A DNA stretch of 64,000 bases from Pseudomonas sp. BP8 (GCF_017875955.1 NZ_JAGINK010000001.1:3564501-3628500); one strand, 5' to 3'. Positions 1 to 9,729 are shown, numbered from the stretch's first letter. Notes: generated by a model not told the origin, from the letters alone. Translations and numbers: made by a program.

Positions 1-1253
1 TGCACAAGGTCGCTGACGGCATCGAACGCCGCTACGATGAGTTCGTAGCCGCTGAAGTTGCCGACACCGGTAAACCTCACCACCTCGCTGGGCACCTCGA
101 CATCCCGCGCGGTGCCGCGAACTTCAAAGTCTTCGCGGATCTGATCAAGAACGTTCCAGCGGAAAGCTTCGTCATGGACACCCCTGACGGTGGCAAGGCG
201 GTGAACTACGCCGTGCGCACTCCGCGCGGTGTCATCGGCGTGGTATGCCCCTGGAACCTGCCGCTGCTGTTGATGACCTGGAAGGTGGGCCCCGCGCTGG
301 CTTGCGGTAACACCGTCATCGTAAAACCCTCCGAAGAAACACCCGCCACCGCGACGCTGCTCGCGGAAGTGATGAACGAGGCGGGTATCCCGCCAGGTGT
401 CTACAACGTAGTGCATGGCTTTGGCGGTGACTCAGCGGGCGAATTCCTCACCAGCCACCCTGGCGTTGACGGCATCACCTTCACCGGCGAGACCGGTACT
501 GGTGAGGTCATCATGAAGGCGGCAGCAAATGGCATTCGCCCGGTCTCTCTGGAATTGGGCGGCAAGAACGCTGGCATCGTCTTCGCTGACGCTGACCTCG
601 AAAAGGCTGTAAAGGGCTTGGGTCGCGCTGTGTTTGAAAACAGTGGTCAGGTTTGCCTGGGCACCGAACGCATCTACGTGCAGCGCCCATTGTTTGATCG
701 CTTCGTCGCGGCCTTAAAAGTGCATGCCCAAGGCATCACGGTCGGTGATCCCAAGGAATCGGGCACCACCATGGGGCCAGTAATTTCGCTCGGTCACCGT
801 GAGAAGGTGCTCTCGTACTACCGCCAGGCGCAGAAAGACGGCGCCACCGTTGTTCACGGCGGCGGTGTACCGGACGTTCCAGCTCACCTCGCCGAGGGCG
901 CCTGGGTTGAACCCACCATCTGGACTGGCTTGCCAGAGACTTCCTCGGTCGTTCAGGAGGAAATTTTCGGCCCGTGCTGCCACATCGCGCCCTTCGACAC
1001 CGAGGAGGAAGCGGTCGCCTTGGCCAACAACACGCCTTATGGCCTGGCGTCGAGCGTCTGGACGTCCGACCTTCAAACTGCCCATCGCATGGGCGCCGCT
1101 CTTGAAGTCGGTATCTGCTGGATCAACTCGTGGTTCCTGCGCGACCTGCGCACCGCCTTTGGTGGCTCCAAACAGTCAGGCATCGGCCGCGAAGGTGGTG
1201 TGCACTCGCTTGAGTTCTACACCGAACTTCGCAACGTCTGCGTGCGCCTCTGA
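1..1253 (+). CDS. dmpC: 2-hydroxymuconic semialdehyde dehydrogenase, 5'-truncated by window edge
   Basis: NAD-dependent oxidation of the meta-cleavage product (2-hydroxymuconic semialdehyde) to 2-hydroxymuconate, in the cytoplasm. The open frame runs in from the left edge (first full codon at 3), so the start and roughly the first 70 residues are missing; about 417 codons are visible. Aldehyde dehydrogenase signatures are intact: the Asn of PWNLPLLL, the general-base Glu in LELGGKN (codon 552-554) and the nucleophile Cys in NSGQVCLG (codon 654-656). The C-terminal FGGSKQSGIGREGG motif is typical of the family. It is the first visible gene of a co-directional operon, 10 bp before the hydratase. 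The close homologue AmnC, a 2-aminomuconate semialdehyde dehydrogenase, cannot be excluded from sequence alone; the tautomerase downstream favours the hydroxy substrate. Confidence 0.88.
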   Translation, partial: HKVADGIERRYDEFVAAEVADTGKPHHLAGHLDIPRGAANFKVFADLIKNVPAESFVMDTPDGGKAVNYAVRTPRGVIGVVCPWNLPLLLMTWKVGPALACGNTVIVKPSEETPATATLLAEVMNEAGIPPGVYNVVHGFGGDSAGEFLTSHPGVDGITFTGETGTGEVIMKAAANGIRPVSLELGGKNAGIVFADADLEKAVKGLGRAVFENSGQVCLGTERIYVQRPLFDRFVAALKVHAQGITVGDPKESGTTMGPVISLGHREKVLSYYRQAQKDGATVVHGGGVPDVPAHLAEGAWVEPTIWTGLPETSSVVQEEIFGPCCHIAPFDTEEEAVALANNTPYGLASSVWTSDLQTAHRMGAALEVGICWINSWFLRDLRTAFGGSKQSGIGREGGVHSLEFYTELRNVCVRL

Positions 1254-1263
1254 GGATCGAGTA

Positions 1264-2046
1264 ATGAGCACTCCTGAAATTCAAAAAATCGGCCAGCAGC
1301 TGCACCAGGCACTGCAATCGGGCGAGCCTCTGGCGCCGTTGACCGACAGCCATCCGGACATGACGCTGGAACAGGCGTATGCCGTCCAGTTGGCGATGAT
1401 CCAGCCGCGTCTGGACACCGGTGCAAAGGTCATCGGCAAGAAAATTGGCGTCACCAGCAAGGTCGTCATGAACATGCTCAAGGTGAATCAGCCTGACTTC
1501 GGTCACCTGCTCTCCGACATGTTGTACAGCGATGGCGGTGCGATCGAGGCGAGCTCCATGATCGCCCCAAAGGCAGAAGGCGAGATCGCTTTCCTGTTGA
1601 AAGAAGACCTGCAGGGGCCCGGCGTGACGGTCGCGGATGTACTGCGCGCGACGGCTTCGGTCATGCCTTGCTTCGAGATCGTCGACTCCAGGATTCGGGA
1701 TTGGAAAATCCAGATTCAGGACACCGTCGCGGACAATGCTTCCGCTGCCGCATTCGTGCTTGGTGACAGCGCTGTCGATCCTCGCAATGTGGATCTGGCA
1801 TGCGTGGGCATGACCCTGGAAAAGAACGGTGAGATCGTCGCCACTGGCGCCGGTGCAGCGGCTCTTGGCCATCCAGCCAACGCCGTGGCGTGGCTGGCAA
1901 ACACTCTGGGCAAGTTGGGCATTGGCCTCAAGGCCGGGGAGGTCATCCTCTCTGGCTCGCTTGCTGCGATGGTGCCGGTTCAGGCCGGTGATCAGCTGCG
2001 TATCAGTCTCGGTGGTATCGGGTCTGCTTCTGTCCGCTTTGTTTGA
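1264..2046 (+). CDS. dmpE: 2-oxopent-4-enoate (vinylpyruvate) hydratase
   Basis: Adds water to 2-hydroxypenta-2,4-dienoate to give 4-hydroxy-2-oxovalerate. The protein is 260 aa, normal for the DmpE/XylJ/MhpD family. The diagnostic stretch GKKIGVTSKVV, the metal-binding pattern AEGEIAF and the C-terminal GGIGSASVRF all match DmpE rather than the related decarboxylase. I chose ATG 1264 because GAGG lies just upstream at the end of the dehydrogenase gene; the frame is open much further upstream but that part only shadows the dehydrogenase. It is paralogous to the next gene, and in known meta pathways the two enzymes form a complex. Confidence 0.9.
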   Translation: MSTPEIQKIGQQLHQALQSGEPLAPLTDSHPDMTLEQAYAVQLAMIQPRLDTGAKVIGKKIGVTSKVVMNMLKVNQPDFGHLLSDMLYSDGGAIEASSMIAPKAEGEIAFLLKEDLQGPGVTVADVLRATASVMPCFEIVDSRIRDWKIQIQDTVADNASAAAFVLGDSAVDPRNVDLACVGMTLEKNGEIVATGAGAAALGHPANAVAWLANTLGKLGIGLKAGEVILSGSLAAMVPVQAGDQLRISLGGIGSASVRFV

Positions 2047-2057
2047 AGGAAAACACT

Positions 2058-2861
2058 ATGAACCTTTCTACTGCCACCATCGAACAACTGGCTGAACACT
2101 TGGAAAATGCCGAGCTGAAACGCGAAGCCGTATCCAAGATCACCGATGCCCATCCCGACATGGATTGGGAAGATGCTTACGCAATTCAGGACGCAATTCG
2201 CCGTCGCAAAGAGGCGCGTGGTGTTCGCATCGCGGGCCTGAAAATGGGCCTGACCTCGTTTGCCAAGATGAAGCAAATGGGCGTCAGCGATCCTATTCAT
2301 GGCTTTCTGACCGACTACGGCTCATGCCTTGATGGCGCCGCTATCGATGTGGGCGGACTGATCCATCCCAAGGTCGAGGCCGAGATTGCATTCGTCCTCA
2401 AGCACGCCCTAAAAGGGCCTGGCTGCCACATCGGCGATGTACTGGCGGCAACTGATTTCATTCTTCCGGCAGTGGAGGTCATCGACTCTCGCTACGAGAA
2501 CTTCCGCTTTGACCTCAAAAGTGTGATTGCTGACAACACCTCGTCCGCCCGCTACGTCACCGGTGGTCAGATGTGCAGCCCAATCGGCATCGACCTCAAG
2601 TGCCTGGGTGTCGTGCTTGAGAAGAACGGCGAAGTGATCGCCACTGCGGCAGGCGCAGCGGTACTGGGCCATCCAGCGCAGAGCGTGGCCATGCTTGCCA
2701 ACATGCTGGGTGCCAAGGGTCAGGAGATCCCTGCCGGTACCTTCATCATGACCGGCGGCATGACCGAAGCCATCGCAGTCGAGGCGGGAGACCACATTAG
2801 CGTGCGTTATCAGCACCTGGGCAGCGTCTCGATGCGCTTCGTTGGTTCCAACTCCCACTGA
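2058..2861 (+). CDS. dmpH: 4-oxalocrotonate decarboxylase
   Basis: Decarboxylates 2-oxohex-3-enedioate to 2-hydroxypenta-2,4-dienoate, the substrate of the hydratase encoded just upstream. The protein is 267 aa and shares the MhpD/FAH-like fold with that hydratase, but has decarboxylase-type signatures: GLKMGLTSFAKM, HPKVEAEIAF, EVIDSRYENF and PAGTFIMTGG. ATG 2058 follows AAGGAAA; a TTG at 2043 would add five residues and is less likely. Spacing to the neighbours is only 11 and 15 bp, so it is clearly translated as part of the operon. Confidence 0.9.
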   Translation: MNLSTATIEQLAEHLENAELKREAVSKITDAHPDMDWEDAYAIQDAIRRRKEARGVRIAGLKMGLTSFAKMKQMGVSDPIHGFLTDYGSCLDGAAIDVGGLIHPKVEAEIAFVLKHALKGPGCHIGDVLAATDFILPAVEVIDSRYENFRFDLKSVIADNTSSARYVTGGQMCSPIGIDLKCLGVVLEKNGEVIATAAGAAVLGHPAQSVAMLANMLGAKGQEIPAGTFIMTGGMTEAIAVEAGDHISVRYQHLGSVSMRFVGSNSH

Positions 2862-2876
2862 TTCAGGAGGCGTGTC

Positions 2877-3077
2877 ATGCCTATTGCCATGATCCATATC
2901 GCTGAAGGCCGCAGTGAAGAGCTCAAGCATCAGTTGCTCGTCAATGTGACGGACGCCATTGCCAAGAGCTTGAACGCGCCGATCGAAAGCGTGCGGGTGC
3001 TGATTCAGGAAATCCCCGAAACCCAATGGGCAGCGGGCGGGAAAACGCTGGCTGAACGCAAGCGCTCCCAAGCCTGA
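2877..3077 (+). CDS. dmpI: 4-oxalocrotonate tautomerase
   Basis: Isomerises 2-hydroxymuconate to 2-oxohex-3-enedioate. The 66-aa chain has the hallmark N-terminal Pro1 (after Met removal), Arg11 and Arg39 of 4-OT; position 50, usually Phe, is Trp here. A strong ribosome site (CAGGAGG) precedes the ATG. In the 2-aminophenol (amn) operons, as I recall them, this position in the gene order is held by the unrelated 2-aminomuconate deaminase AmnD. A tautomerase here argues that the ring-cleavage product is the oxygen, not the amino, compound. Confidence 0.9.
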   Translation: MPIAMIHIAEGRSEELKHQLLVNVTDAIAKSLNAPIESVRVLIQEIPETQWAAGGKTLAERKRSQA

Positions 3078-3134
3078 CCACGGGAATTTCCGACGCCATA
3101 CCGCGAGGTGTGGGGGCTTAAAGAGGAACCAGAA

Positions 3135-4070
3135 ATGAGTAAGCCAGTAAAGGTCGCCATCATCGGGTCGGGCAATATCGGCACTGACCTGATGATCAAA
3201 ATTCTGCGCAACGGCCAGAATCTGGAAATGGGTGCTATGGTTGGCATCGATCCAAAATCTGATGGCCTGGCGCGTGCTGAGCGGATGGGCGTGGCCACTA
3301 CCGCAGGTGGTATTGATGGCCTGATCGCCCTGGAAGGTTTCCAAGACATCAAGATCGTCTTCGATGCCACCAGTGCAGGGGCGCATGCTCACCATAACAA
3401 GCTGCTGCAGGAGCGTGGCGTTCGCGTCATCGACCTCACCCCGGCTGCGATCGGCCCCTATGTGATTCCTGCGATCAACCTGGACGCCGAGTTAAGCGCT
3501 TCCAACATCAACATGGTCACCTGCGGCGGTCAGGCAACGATCCCGATGGTGGCGGCGGTCTCCCGGGTGACCAAGGTTCACTACGCCGAAATCGTAGCGT
3601 CTATTTCGAGCAAGTCGGCAGGCCCTGGCACCCGCGCCAATATCGATGAATTCACGGAAACCACTTCCAGCGCAATCGAGAAGCTGGGTGGTGCGGACAA
3701 AGGCAAGGCCATCATCGTCCTGAACCCTGCTGAGCCCCCGTTGATCATGCGCGATACCGTTTTCGTGCTGGCTGAAAGGGCCGATCAAGATGCCATCGAG
3801 CGTTCCATCGCTGACATGGTGGAGGTGGTTCAGAGCTACGTCCCTGGCTATCGACTGAAGCAGAAGGTGCAGTTCGAAGACATCCCAGATTACGCCCCGG
3901 TGAACGTCCAAGGCTTGGGCCCACGCAGCGGCCTGAAGGTCTCGGTGTACTTGGAGGTGGAGGGTGCTGCCCATTACCTCCCGGCGTATGCCGGCAACCT
4001 CGACATCATGACCTCTGCCGCTATGGCATGTGCCGAGCGCATTGCGCAAACCCGCCAAGGGGAAGCCTGA
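3135..4070 (+). CDS. dmpF: Acetaldehyde dehydrogenase (acylating)
   Basis: Converts acetaldehyde, CoA and NAD+ to acetyl-CoA; works as a bifunctional complex with the aldolase encoded next, channelling acetaldehyde. The protein is 311 aa, the usual length. An N-terminal Rossmann motif ([11 protein letters not shown]) and the catalytic Cys in MVTCGGQAT are visible. ATG 3135 is preceded by AAGAGG at 3121-3126; an upstream GTG at 3108 in the same frame would add nine residues and lacks a good ribosome site. The gap to the aldolase is 2 bp, indicating translational coupling. Confidence 0.92.
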   Translation: MSKPVKVAIIGSGNIGTDLMIKILRNGQNLEMGAMVGIDPKSDGLARAERMGVATTAGGIDGLIALEGFQDIKIVFDATSAGAHAHHNKLLQERGVRVIDLTPAAIGPYVIPAINLDAELSASNINMVTCGGQATIPMVAAVSRVTKVHYAEIVASISSKSAGPGTRANIDEFTETTSSAIEKLGGADKGKAIIVLNPAEPPLIMRDTVFVLAERADQDAIERSIADMVEVVQSYVPGYRLKQKVQFEDIPDYAPVNVQGLGPRSGLKVSVYLEVEGAAHYLPAYAGNLDIMTSAAMACAERIAQTRQGEA

Positions 4071-4072
4071 TT

Positions 4073-5092
4073 ATGAGCACCAACAAGAAACTGTACATTT
4101 CTGACGTGACGCTGCGCGATGGTAGCCATGCGATCCGTCACCAGTACACAATCGAAAACGCCCAGGCGATCGCCAGCGCGCTCGACAAGGCGAAAGTTGA
4201 CTCGCTTGAGGTCGCCCATGGCGATGGTCTCAGCGGATCCAGCTTCAATTATGGTTTCGGCCGGCACTCCGACCTGGAGTACATCGAAGCAGTGGCCGAC
4301 GTGGTGCAACATGCCAAGATCGCCACACTGCTGCTGCCCGGGATTGGAACCGTTCACGACCTGAAGGCCGCTTATGCAGCCGGTGCCCGCGTAGTGCGCG
4401 TGGCGACTCACTGCACCGAGGCAGATGTCTCCCGACAGCACATCGAGTATGCCCGGGAGCTGGGCATGGATACCGTTGGCTTCCTGATGATGAGCCACAT
4501 GATCCCTGCCGAGCACTTGGCCGCTCAGGCCAAGCTCATGGAGAGCTTCGGCGCTACTTGCGTGTACATGGCCGACTCCGGCGGTGCAATGAACATGCAG
4601 GACATCCGGGATCGCTTGCGTGCATTCAAGAACGTGCTCAAGCCGGAAACGCAGACGGGCATGCATGCGCACCACAACCTCAGCCTGGGCGTAGCCAACT
4701 CCATCACGGCGGTGGAGGAGGGCTGTGATCGCATCGACGCGAGCCTAGCAGGCATGGGCGCGGGTGCAGGTAACGCGCCTCTGGAAGTGTTCATCGCCGC
4801 TGCCGAGCGACTTGGCTGGAATCATGGCACTGATCTTTACGCCTTAATGGATGCCGCTGACGACATCGTGCGCCCACTCCAGGATCGCCCCGTTCGCGTA
4901 GACCGTGAAACGTTGGCGCTGGGGTATGCCGGGGTGTATTCCAGCTTCCTGCGTCACGCCGAGATCGCGGCTAAACGCTACGGCTTGAACACCGTGGACA
5001 TACTCGTCGAACTCGGTCGTCGCAAGATGGTCGGCGGTCAGGAAGACATGATCGTTGATGTCGCTTTGGACATTCTGAAAAGCAAAAAATAA
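4073..5092 (+). CDS. dmpG: 4-hydroxy-2-oxovalerate aldolase
   Basis: Cleaves 4-hydroxy-2-oxovalerate to pyruvate and acetaldehyde, the last ring-derived step. The 339-aa protein has the HMGL-like TIM-barrel start [15 protein letters not shown] (metal-binding Asp, catalytic Arg and His), the metal-ligand pair in MHAHHN, and the C-terminal DmpG communication domain that contacts the dehydrogenase. ATG 4073 follows the ribosome site AAGGGGAAG inside the end of the dehydrogenase gene. With the preceding five genes it completes the lower meta pathway. Confidence 0.93.
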   Translation: MSTNKKLYISDVTLRDGSHAIRHQYTIENAQAIASALDKAKVDSLEVAHGDGLSGSSFNYGFGRHSDLEYIEAVADVVQHAKIATLLLPGIGTVHDLKAAYAAGARVVRVATHCTEADVSRQHIEYARELGMDTVGFLMMSHMIPAEHLAAQAKLMESFGATCVYMADSGGAMNMQDIRDRLRAFKNVLKPETQTGMHAHHNLSLGVANSITAVEEGCDRIDASLAGMGAGAGNAPLEVFIAAAERLGWNHGTDLYALMDAADDIVRPLQDRPVRVDRETLALGYAGVYSSFLRHAEIAAKRYGLNTVDILVELGRRKMVGGQEDMIVDVALDILKSKK

Positions 5093-5149
5093 CGCCGCAG
5101 TTGTTCTCTAGATAAACCCTAAACAAGCCTAATAATAGGGGAATACAGC

Positions 5150-6499
5150 ATGAGCAGTTCCGTTCGCATCGGCGATATTATCGACGGTGCCAAGATATCG
5201 GTGTATCAGGTAATCATCCTGACCCTGTGCTTTATGATCGTCTTGGTGGATGGCTTCGATACCGCCGTCATTGGCTACATTGCCCCAGCTCTGCGAGAAG
5301 AGTGGGGGCTGTCACCTGTACAGCTTGCACCGGTGTTCGGTGCGGGACTGTTCGGGTTGATGATCGGTAGCCTCTTCTTCGGCCCGATAGCCGATGCCTT
5401 GGGGCGCAAGCGCATACTGCTCTTGTCTGTCTTCCTGTTCGGGATGTGCACGCTCATTTCAGCCTACTCCCCCTCTGTCGAGATTCTGACAGTGCTTCGC
5501 TTCCTCACCGGTCTCGGTCTGGGCGGGGCCATGCCCACCTGCATCACGCTGACCTCGGAATATTCCCCTGCCCGGCGGCGGATGATCATGGTGACCCTGA
5601 GCTGGAGCGGGTTCACTGCAGGCCTCGCGTTGGGTGGTCTGCTTGCTGCCCAGATCATTCCAGTCTTCGGGTGGCGGGGCGTGCTGATACTCGGTGGGGT
5701 GGTGCCATTGGCCATGCTTCCATTCCTGGCCATTTTCCTCCCTGAGTCCGCGCGGTTCATGGCATCGCGCCCACAACAGCAGAACGCCCTGCGTAAAGTG
5801 GTTGAGCGGATCACAGGTGAAGACTGGCGTGACCGGGTCATCCTTCCAGATGAAACGTCGGCTCGTACTCAAACCTCGATCTCTCAGCTGTTCATCGAGG
5901 GTAGGGCCGTCAAAACGGTGCTGTTGTGGAGCGCGTTTTTCTGCTCGCTCTTCGTGTTCTACCTCATCACCAGCTGGTTGCCATCGCTGCTCAAAGATGC
6001 CGGCTATGACATCGTTCACGCATCCAGGATCGGGGCCATGGTGCCCATCGGCGGGACGGTAGGTGCGATTATTCTTGCGCTGTTGATGGATCGACTCGGC
6101 CCTTACCGTGTACTGGCGACGTCCTACCTCGGGGCGGCGCTGGTAATTGCGGCCACTGGTTACTTGGTCAATGACCTCTACCTGCTGGCAGGGGCGGTCT
6201 TCCTGATCGGCTTCGGCGTTGCCGGCGCGCAAAACGGGCTGAACCTTGTCTCTGCAAACATCTATCCGACGACCGCCCGGGCGACCGGCGTCAGTTGGGC
6301 GATGGCCTGCGGCAGGCTCGGCTCGATTGCGGGATCAACTATGGGCGCCTGGATCATCGCGGCAGCTGGAGATACGTCGACATTCTTCTGGTGGTTGGCG
6401 TTGCCAGTCCTGATCGGTGCCTCGGTTATCTTTGCGCTTTATATCATCAGCCTCGGACAACGGGCGTCTCTGCCAGGCGCCTCTACTTATTTAAGTTAG
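5150..6499 (+). CDS. MFS transporter, aromatic acid:H+ symporter (AAHS) type
   Basis: A 449-aa, 12-segment major facilitator of the AAHS group (PcaK/BenK/VanK relatives). The family motif DGFDTAVIGY lies in the first membrane segment, the loop motif GPIADALGRKR between segments 2 and 3, and LPESARF near the central loop. It sits 57 bp after the aldolase gene and reads in the same direction, so it probably imports the aromatic acid that feeds this pathway or an upstream intermediate. The exact substrate cannot be read from sequence, and the genes for the upper pathway are outside the window. Confidence 0.85.
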   Translation: MSSSVRIGDIIDGAKISVYQVIILTLCFMIVLVDGFDTAVIGYIAPALREEWGLSPVQLAPVFGAGLFGLMIGSLFFGPIADALGRKRILLLSVFLFGMCTLISAYSPSVEILTVLRFLTGLGLGGAMPTCITLTSEYSPARRRMIMVTLSWSGFTAGLALGGLLAAQIIPVFGWRGVLILGGVVPLAMLPFLAIFLPESARFMASRPQQQNALRKVVERITGEDWRDRVILPDETSARTQTSISQLFIEGRAVKTVLLWSAFFCSLFVFYLITSWLPSLLKDAGYDIVHASRIGAMVPIGGTVGAIILALLMDRLGPYRVLATSYLGAALVIAATGYLVNDLYLLAGAVFLIGFGVAGAQNGLNLVSANIYPTTARATGVSWAMACGRLGSIAGSTMGAWIIAAAGDTSTFFWWLALPVLIGASVIFALYIISLGQRASLPGASTYLS

Positions 6500-6610
6500 T
6501 TTTCATATAGGTATTACTACTTCCTCAATTGCCAGCGATGCGTCGGCTGGGAGCTGGCTGCGTGCCAAATAAAATATTTCCGCCACAAATATAATAATTA
6601 GGAGAAATCC

Positions 6611-7939
6611 ATGTCGCGCCCTAAGCATATTGTTTTTAGTGTGTTTGCCTTGATGGGATTGCCGTCTGCGAGCTTTGCGGAAGGATTTGTTGAAGATTCT
6701 CATGCTCGACTGGACATGCGGAATCTCTACTTTAATCAAGACCTGCGAGATGGCACTATCAAACCCTCCAAGCTGGAAGAATGGGGGCAGGGATTCGTCT
6801 TTGACTTCACGTCCGGATATACCACGGGGCCTGTGGGTGTCGGCATCGACGCGCTGGGCCTGTTGGGCCTGAAGCTGAACTCTGGCAAGGGTACTCATTA
6901 CAACCCGCAAAGCACCAACCGCGCAGGCCAGCTGTTCCCGACCGACAGTGATGGCCGTGCGGTGGACGAATTCAGCTCGCTTGGCTTGACCGGGAAGCTT
7001 CGATTCGCCAAGACCGAGGTGAAGCTCGGCACGCTCCGTCCCAAGATGCCTGTCTTGGTGTTCAACGATGGACGCCTGCTGCCTGAGACCTTCCAGGGCG
7101 TCCAGGCAACCTCCCGCGACCTGGACAAGTTCACGTTCACCGCCGGCCAGATTCAACGTGTCAAAAGTCGCAACTCATCGAATGGTGAGGGGATGGCGAT
7201 TTCCGGCGCGGGTGGCGCATCGGGCAAGCGCAGCAATGAGTTCAATTTCGCTGGCGTCGACTACAGCCTCAGCAAAGAGCTGACGCTCCAGTACTACTAT
7301 GGCGAGCTCCAGGACTTCTACCGGCAGCACTTCGTAGGCTTGGTTCACAACACACCACTTCCAGTTGGTTCATTCAAAACCGACCTTAGGTACTTCGATA
7401 GCAGTTCTTCGGGCAAAAACGGTAGCGTGGCAGGGCGGGCCGAGGGCTACCGCAGTGCGGGCTACCGCAACGAAGGTGAGGTGGATAACCGGGCAATGGC
7501 AGCACTGTTCACCTATACGCTTTCCGGTCACTCCATCGGGTTGGGCTATCAGCACCTGAGTGGCGACAGCGACTTCCCCTTCGTGAACCAGCAAGACGGG
7601 GCCTCTACCTACCTGATCACCGATCGGCAGACCGGCGCTCGCTTTCAGAAAGCAGGAGAGCGCTCGTGGGTTGCCTTGTACAATCTTGATTTTGCAGCCT
7701 ATGGCATCCCTGGCCTGACCACGTCGCTCGCCTACCAGCGCGGTGATCAGATCAAGACAACCACCGGTGACAAGCAGGAGTGGGAGCGAGACTTCTCGGT
7801 CTCCTATGCCTTCCAGAGTCCAGCACTGCGGGGCTTGGGCGTTTCATGGCGCAACGCAACCCTTCGAAGCACCTACCCCTCGCAACGCAACCTGGATGAA
7901 AACAGGATCTACATAACCTACACGGTGTCGATTTTCTAA
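6611..7939 (+). CDS. OprD-family outer membrane porin
   Basis: A 442-aa OprD-type specific porin. It has an N-terminal signal peptide ending near SFAEG, followed by the family's conserved opening (F-ED-S-A-LDMRNLYFNQD) and a C-terminal aromatic residue (Phe) for outer membrane assembly. The central PKMPVLVFNDGRLLPETFQG is the usual OprD signature. AGGAGA precedes the ATG. Being last in the catabolic operon, it most likely admits the aromatic acid across the outer membrane, as OpdK/BenF-type members do. Confidence 0.87.
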   Translation: MSRPKHIVFSVFALMGLPSASFAEGFVEDSHARLDMRNLYFNQDLRDGTIKPSKLEEWGQGFVFDFTSGYTTGPVGVGIDALGLLGLKLNSGKGTHYNPQSTNRAGQLFPTDSDGRAVDEFSSLGLTGKLRFAKTEVKLGTLRPKMPVLVFNDGRLLPETFQGVQATSRDLDKFTFTAGQIQRVKSRNSSNGEGMAISGAGGASGKRSNEFNFAGVDYSLSKELTLQYYYGELQDFYRQHFVGLVHNTPLPVGSFKTDLRYFDSSSSGKNGSVAGRAEGYRSAGYRNEGEVDNRAMAALFTYTLSGHSIGLGYQHLSGDSDFPFVNQQDGASTYLITDRQTGARFQKAGERSWVALYNLDFAAYGIPGLTTSLAYQRGDQIKTTTGDKQEWERDFSVSYAFQSPALRGLGVSWRNATLRSTYPSQRNLDENRIYITYTVSIF

Positions 7940-8357
7940 CACCGCAAGTGAAAGGAGGGATCGCATAGCTGGGGAGCTGGCGATCCCGCGTGGACTTTTG
8001 ATGCCTCATCCAAAGCGCTTACTGAGCGAGCTCATCGATTCGATCCTGCCCAACCCCATCCCCATCTGACATGGCCACTGCGCGCAGCTTTGGGCGAGCC
8101 GGGGCAGGCTTTTTTCAGCCGTCTGCTGTGACAACCATCATCCAATCTTTCGACGTCGACCTAGCGCACACGGACAATCAGGTGGGACAGGTCGGCTGAG
8201 CGACTTGGCTTCGTTGAAGCCGGCGTGATCAAGGAAACCGCCTTTTAGTCGGCAAGTGGTTGGATCTAGGGCTGTGTCAGAAGATCCTGCAGGCGCAGAC
8301 ATCACCTCACGAGGACTGACTTGCCGGCCTGACACTCGCCAAGACTTGGCAAATGAA
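7940..8357. other. Intergenic region after the porin gene
   Basis: About 420 bp without a convincing gene. It holds a GGGATCGC / GCGATCCC stem shortly after the porin stop, without a T-run, and a weak AGCC/GGCT hairpin followed by TTTTTT near 8094-8116. The one long open frame on the minus strand (8138-8392) has no family resemblance or ribosome site and is left out. Confidence 0.4.
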
Positions 8358-8386
8358 AAGCCCGCGCCGGAGACCGGGGCGGGCTT
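8358..8386. terminator. Stem-loop terminator, probably bidirectional
   Basis: A GC-rich stem (AAGCCCGC-CCGG paired with CCGG-GCGGGCTT, loop AGA) flanked on the minus side by a T-rich run. It separates the catabolic operon from the AraC/aldo-keto reductase module. Confidence 0.6.
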
Positions 8387-8442
8387 ATTCATTTCAGCAT
8401 CGAATCAAGCCAGATCGGCTGGCTGAATGATCTCGACGCAGG

Positions 8443-8616
8443 ATGCGGCCAGGGCTCGTGAAAGACTATCTGTATCTCCCGATTTACCTGGAAGAGCTGG
8501 TGGAGCTGAAGTCGGCAGCGCGGTGGAACATCACCAATCTTCAAGAGCATCTGGATGAGCTTGCCGGCGATGATCCTTGGGCAGACATAGCCAGCGTACA
8601 GCAGTTAATACTGTAG
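8443..8616 (+). CDS. Small hypothetical protein (57 aa)
   Basis: ATG 8443 opens 57 codons with plausible protein character: an acidic, amphipathic sequence with LYLPIYLEELVELKS and NLQEHLDEL stretches, unlike the random shadow frames around it. An internal GTG at 8458 is an alternative start. No family is recognised and the ribosome site is weak (GCAGG very close to ATG). It may be the remnant C-terminus of a longer gene. Confidence 0.35.
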   Translation: MRPGLVKDYLYLPIYLEELVELKSAARWNITNLQEHLDELAGDDPWADIASVQQLIL

Positions 8617-8675
8617 AAATGCAGCAGTGAATCGGCGTGAAAGAATAGTAGGGAGAAGCGCCGAACCAATCGCCA

Positions 8676-9590
8676 CTAGCGCTGACGTCTGTAGTCGCTA
8701 GGTGAGAGTCCGGAATCTTTTCGGAACAGATGTGAAAAATGGCTAGGATTTGAGTAGCCGATCTCGTTAGAGATTGCCACGATGCTTTTGTCTGTTTCTC
8801 TCAGCATTCGCTTTGCTTCCTCCAAGCGTAGCTTTATTTGGTACTGCGAGGGGGCTAGACCGATGGCTCGTTTGAAGAGCCGATTGAAGTGATACTCGCT
8901 CATGCCTGCCTGCTGGGCCAAAGCCCTCAAGCTGAAAGGTTCTGCTAGGTTGTCGGTCATCCAGGCCGTGATGCGACGTAGCTTGTGCAGGGGGAGGGCA
9001 GGGGCTGATTTGTGAGCCTCCGCATCTATTTCTACATACTGACGAGCGAGGTGGACGCATATGGCCTGGGCGACTCCTCGAGTGAACAGTCGGTTTGCGT
9101 CTGAGCGTTCTGATTCTGCTCGTAGTACCTGCAGCAGGGATACTAAAGCGTCATCAGCCACGCCGGAAACATCCTGGAGCATCGCCTGGTTGGCTCTATC
9201 GCCAAACACCGACTGCAGTATTTCTTCGAAAAGCGCCAAGTCCAGAAGCACCATCACCACCTCGACAGGCTCGGCGCTAAACCGTGTCCAGTTGAACTCG
9301 TAGGGGGCGCCTCCAGCGGTAATGAACAGCGACCCTTCGCTGATTCGAGTGCTGGCCCATTCTCCGTTCTCGGCTCGTTCACAGGTATCTGCAACCCCAG
9401 ATGTCACCCAGACGATCAGGGGCTCAATGACAGCTGGCATGGTGAAGGTTTCCGACAACGTGGTCAGAGCAAACGTGGACATCTGCACGTCCCGCCACGC
9501 CAAGCCCTGAGTCGAGCTGATTTTCGTGCCTGCGGGATAGCTGTCGAGGCGGTTAGCCGAGGTCATCTCAGGGACGGGTTCGGTGTTCAT
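8676..9590 (-). CDS. AraC-family transcriptional regulator
   Basis: About 304 aa. The N-terminal half is an effector-binding cupin-like domain; the C-terminal ~100 residues carry two helix-turn-helix motifs, the second with the AraC signature IGYSNPSHFSHLFRKDSGLSPSDYRR. I place the start at ATG 9590 (MNTEP); ATG 9596 and an upstream TTG 9620 are alternatives. It diverges from the aldo-keto reductase gene with ~140 bp between them, the usual arrangement for a regulator and its target, so it likely controls that gene. Confidence 0.85.
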   Translation of the reverse strand: MNTEPVPEMTSANRLDSYPAGTKISSTQGLAWRDVQMSTFALTTLSETFTMPAVIEPLIVWVTSGVADTCERAENGEWASTRISEGSLFITAGGAPYEFNWTRFSAEPVEVVMVLLDLALFEEILQSVFGDRANQAMLQDVSGVADDALVSLLQVLRAESERSDANRLFTRGVAQAICVHLARQYVEIDAEAHKSAPALPLHKLRRITAWMTDNLAEPFSLRALAQQAGMSEYHFNRLFKRAIGLAPSQYQIKLRLEEAKRMLRETDKSIVAISNEIGYSNPSHFSHLFRKDSGLSPSDYRRQR

Positions 9591-9729
9591 GACCATCACT
9601 CGGGTAGGAAATGCTGTCAAAAGATAAAAGCAAAATCACGATAGTTCGGGCAAGGCTCGGGTAGAGCGATATCACCTCTGGATCCACACTTAACTCATGA
9701 AGTTTACCGCCGACCATAGAGGTGATGGC

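Noticed and set aside
799..1263. Upstream extension of the hydratase frame
   Set aside because: This part is out of frame within the dehydrogenase gene and has no family resemblance; ATG 1264 with GAGG gives the normal length.
2409..3395. 328-codon minus-strand frame across the meta operon
   Set aside because: A GC-driven shadow of four well-supported genes on the other strand.
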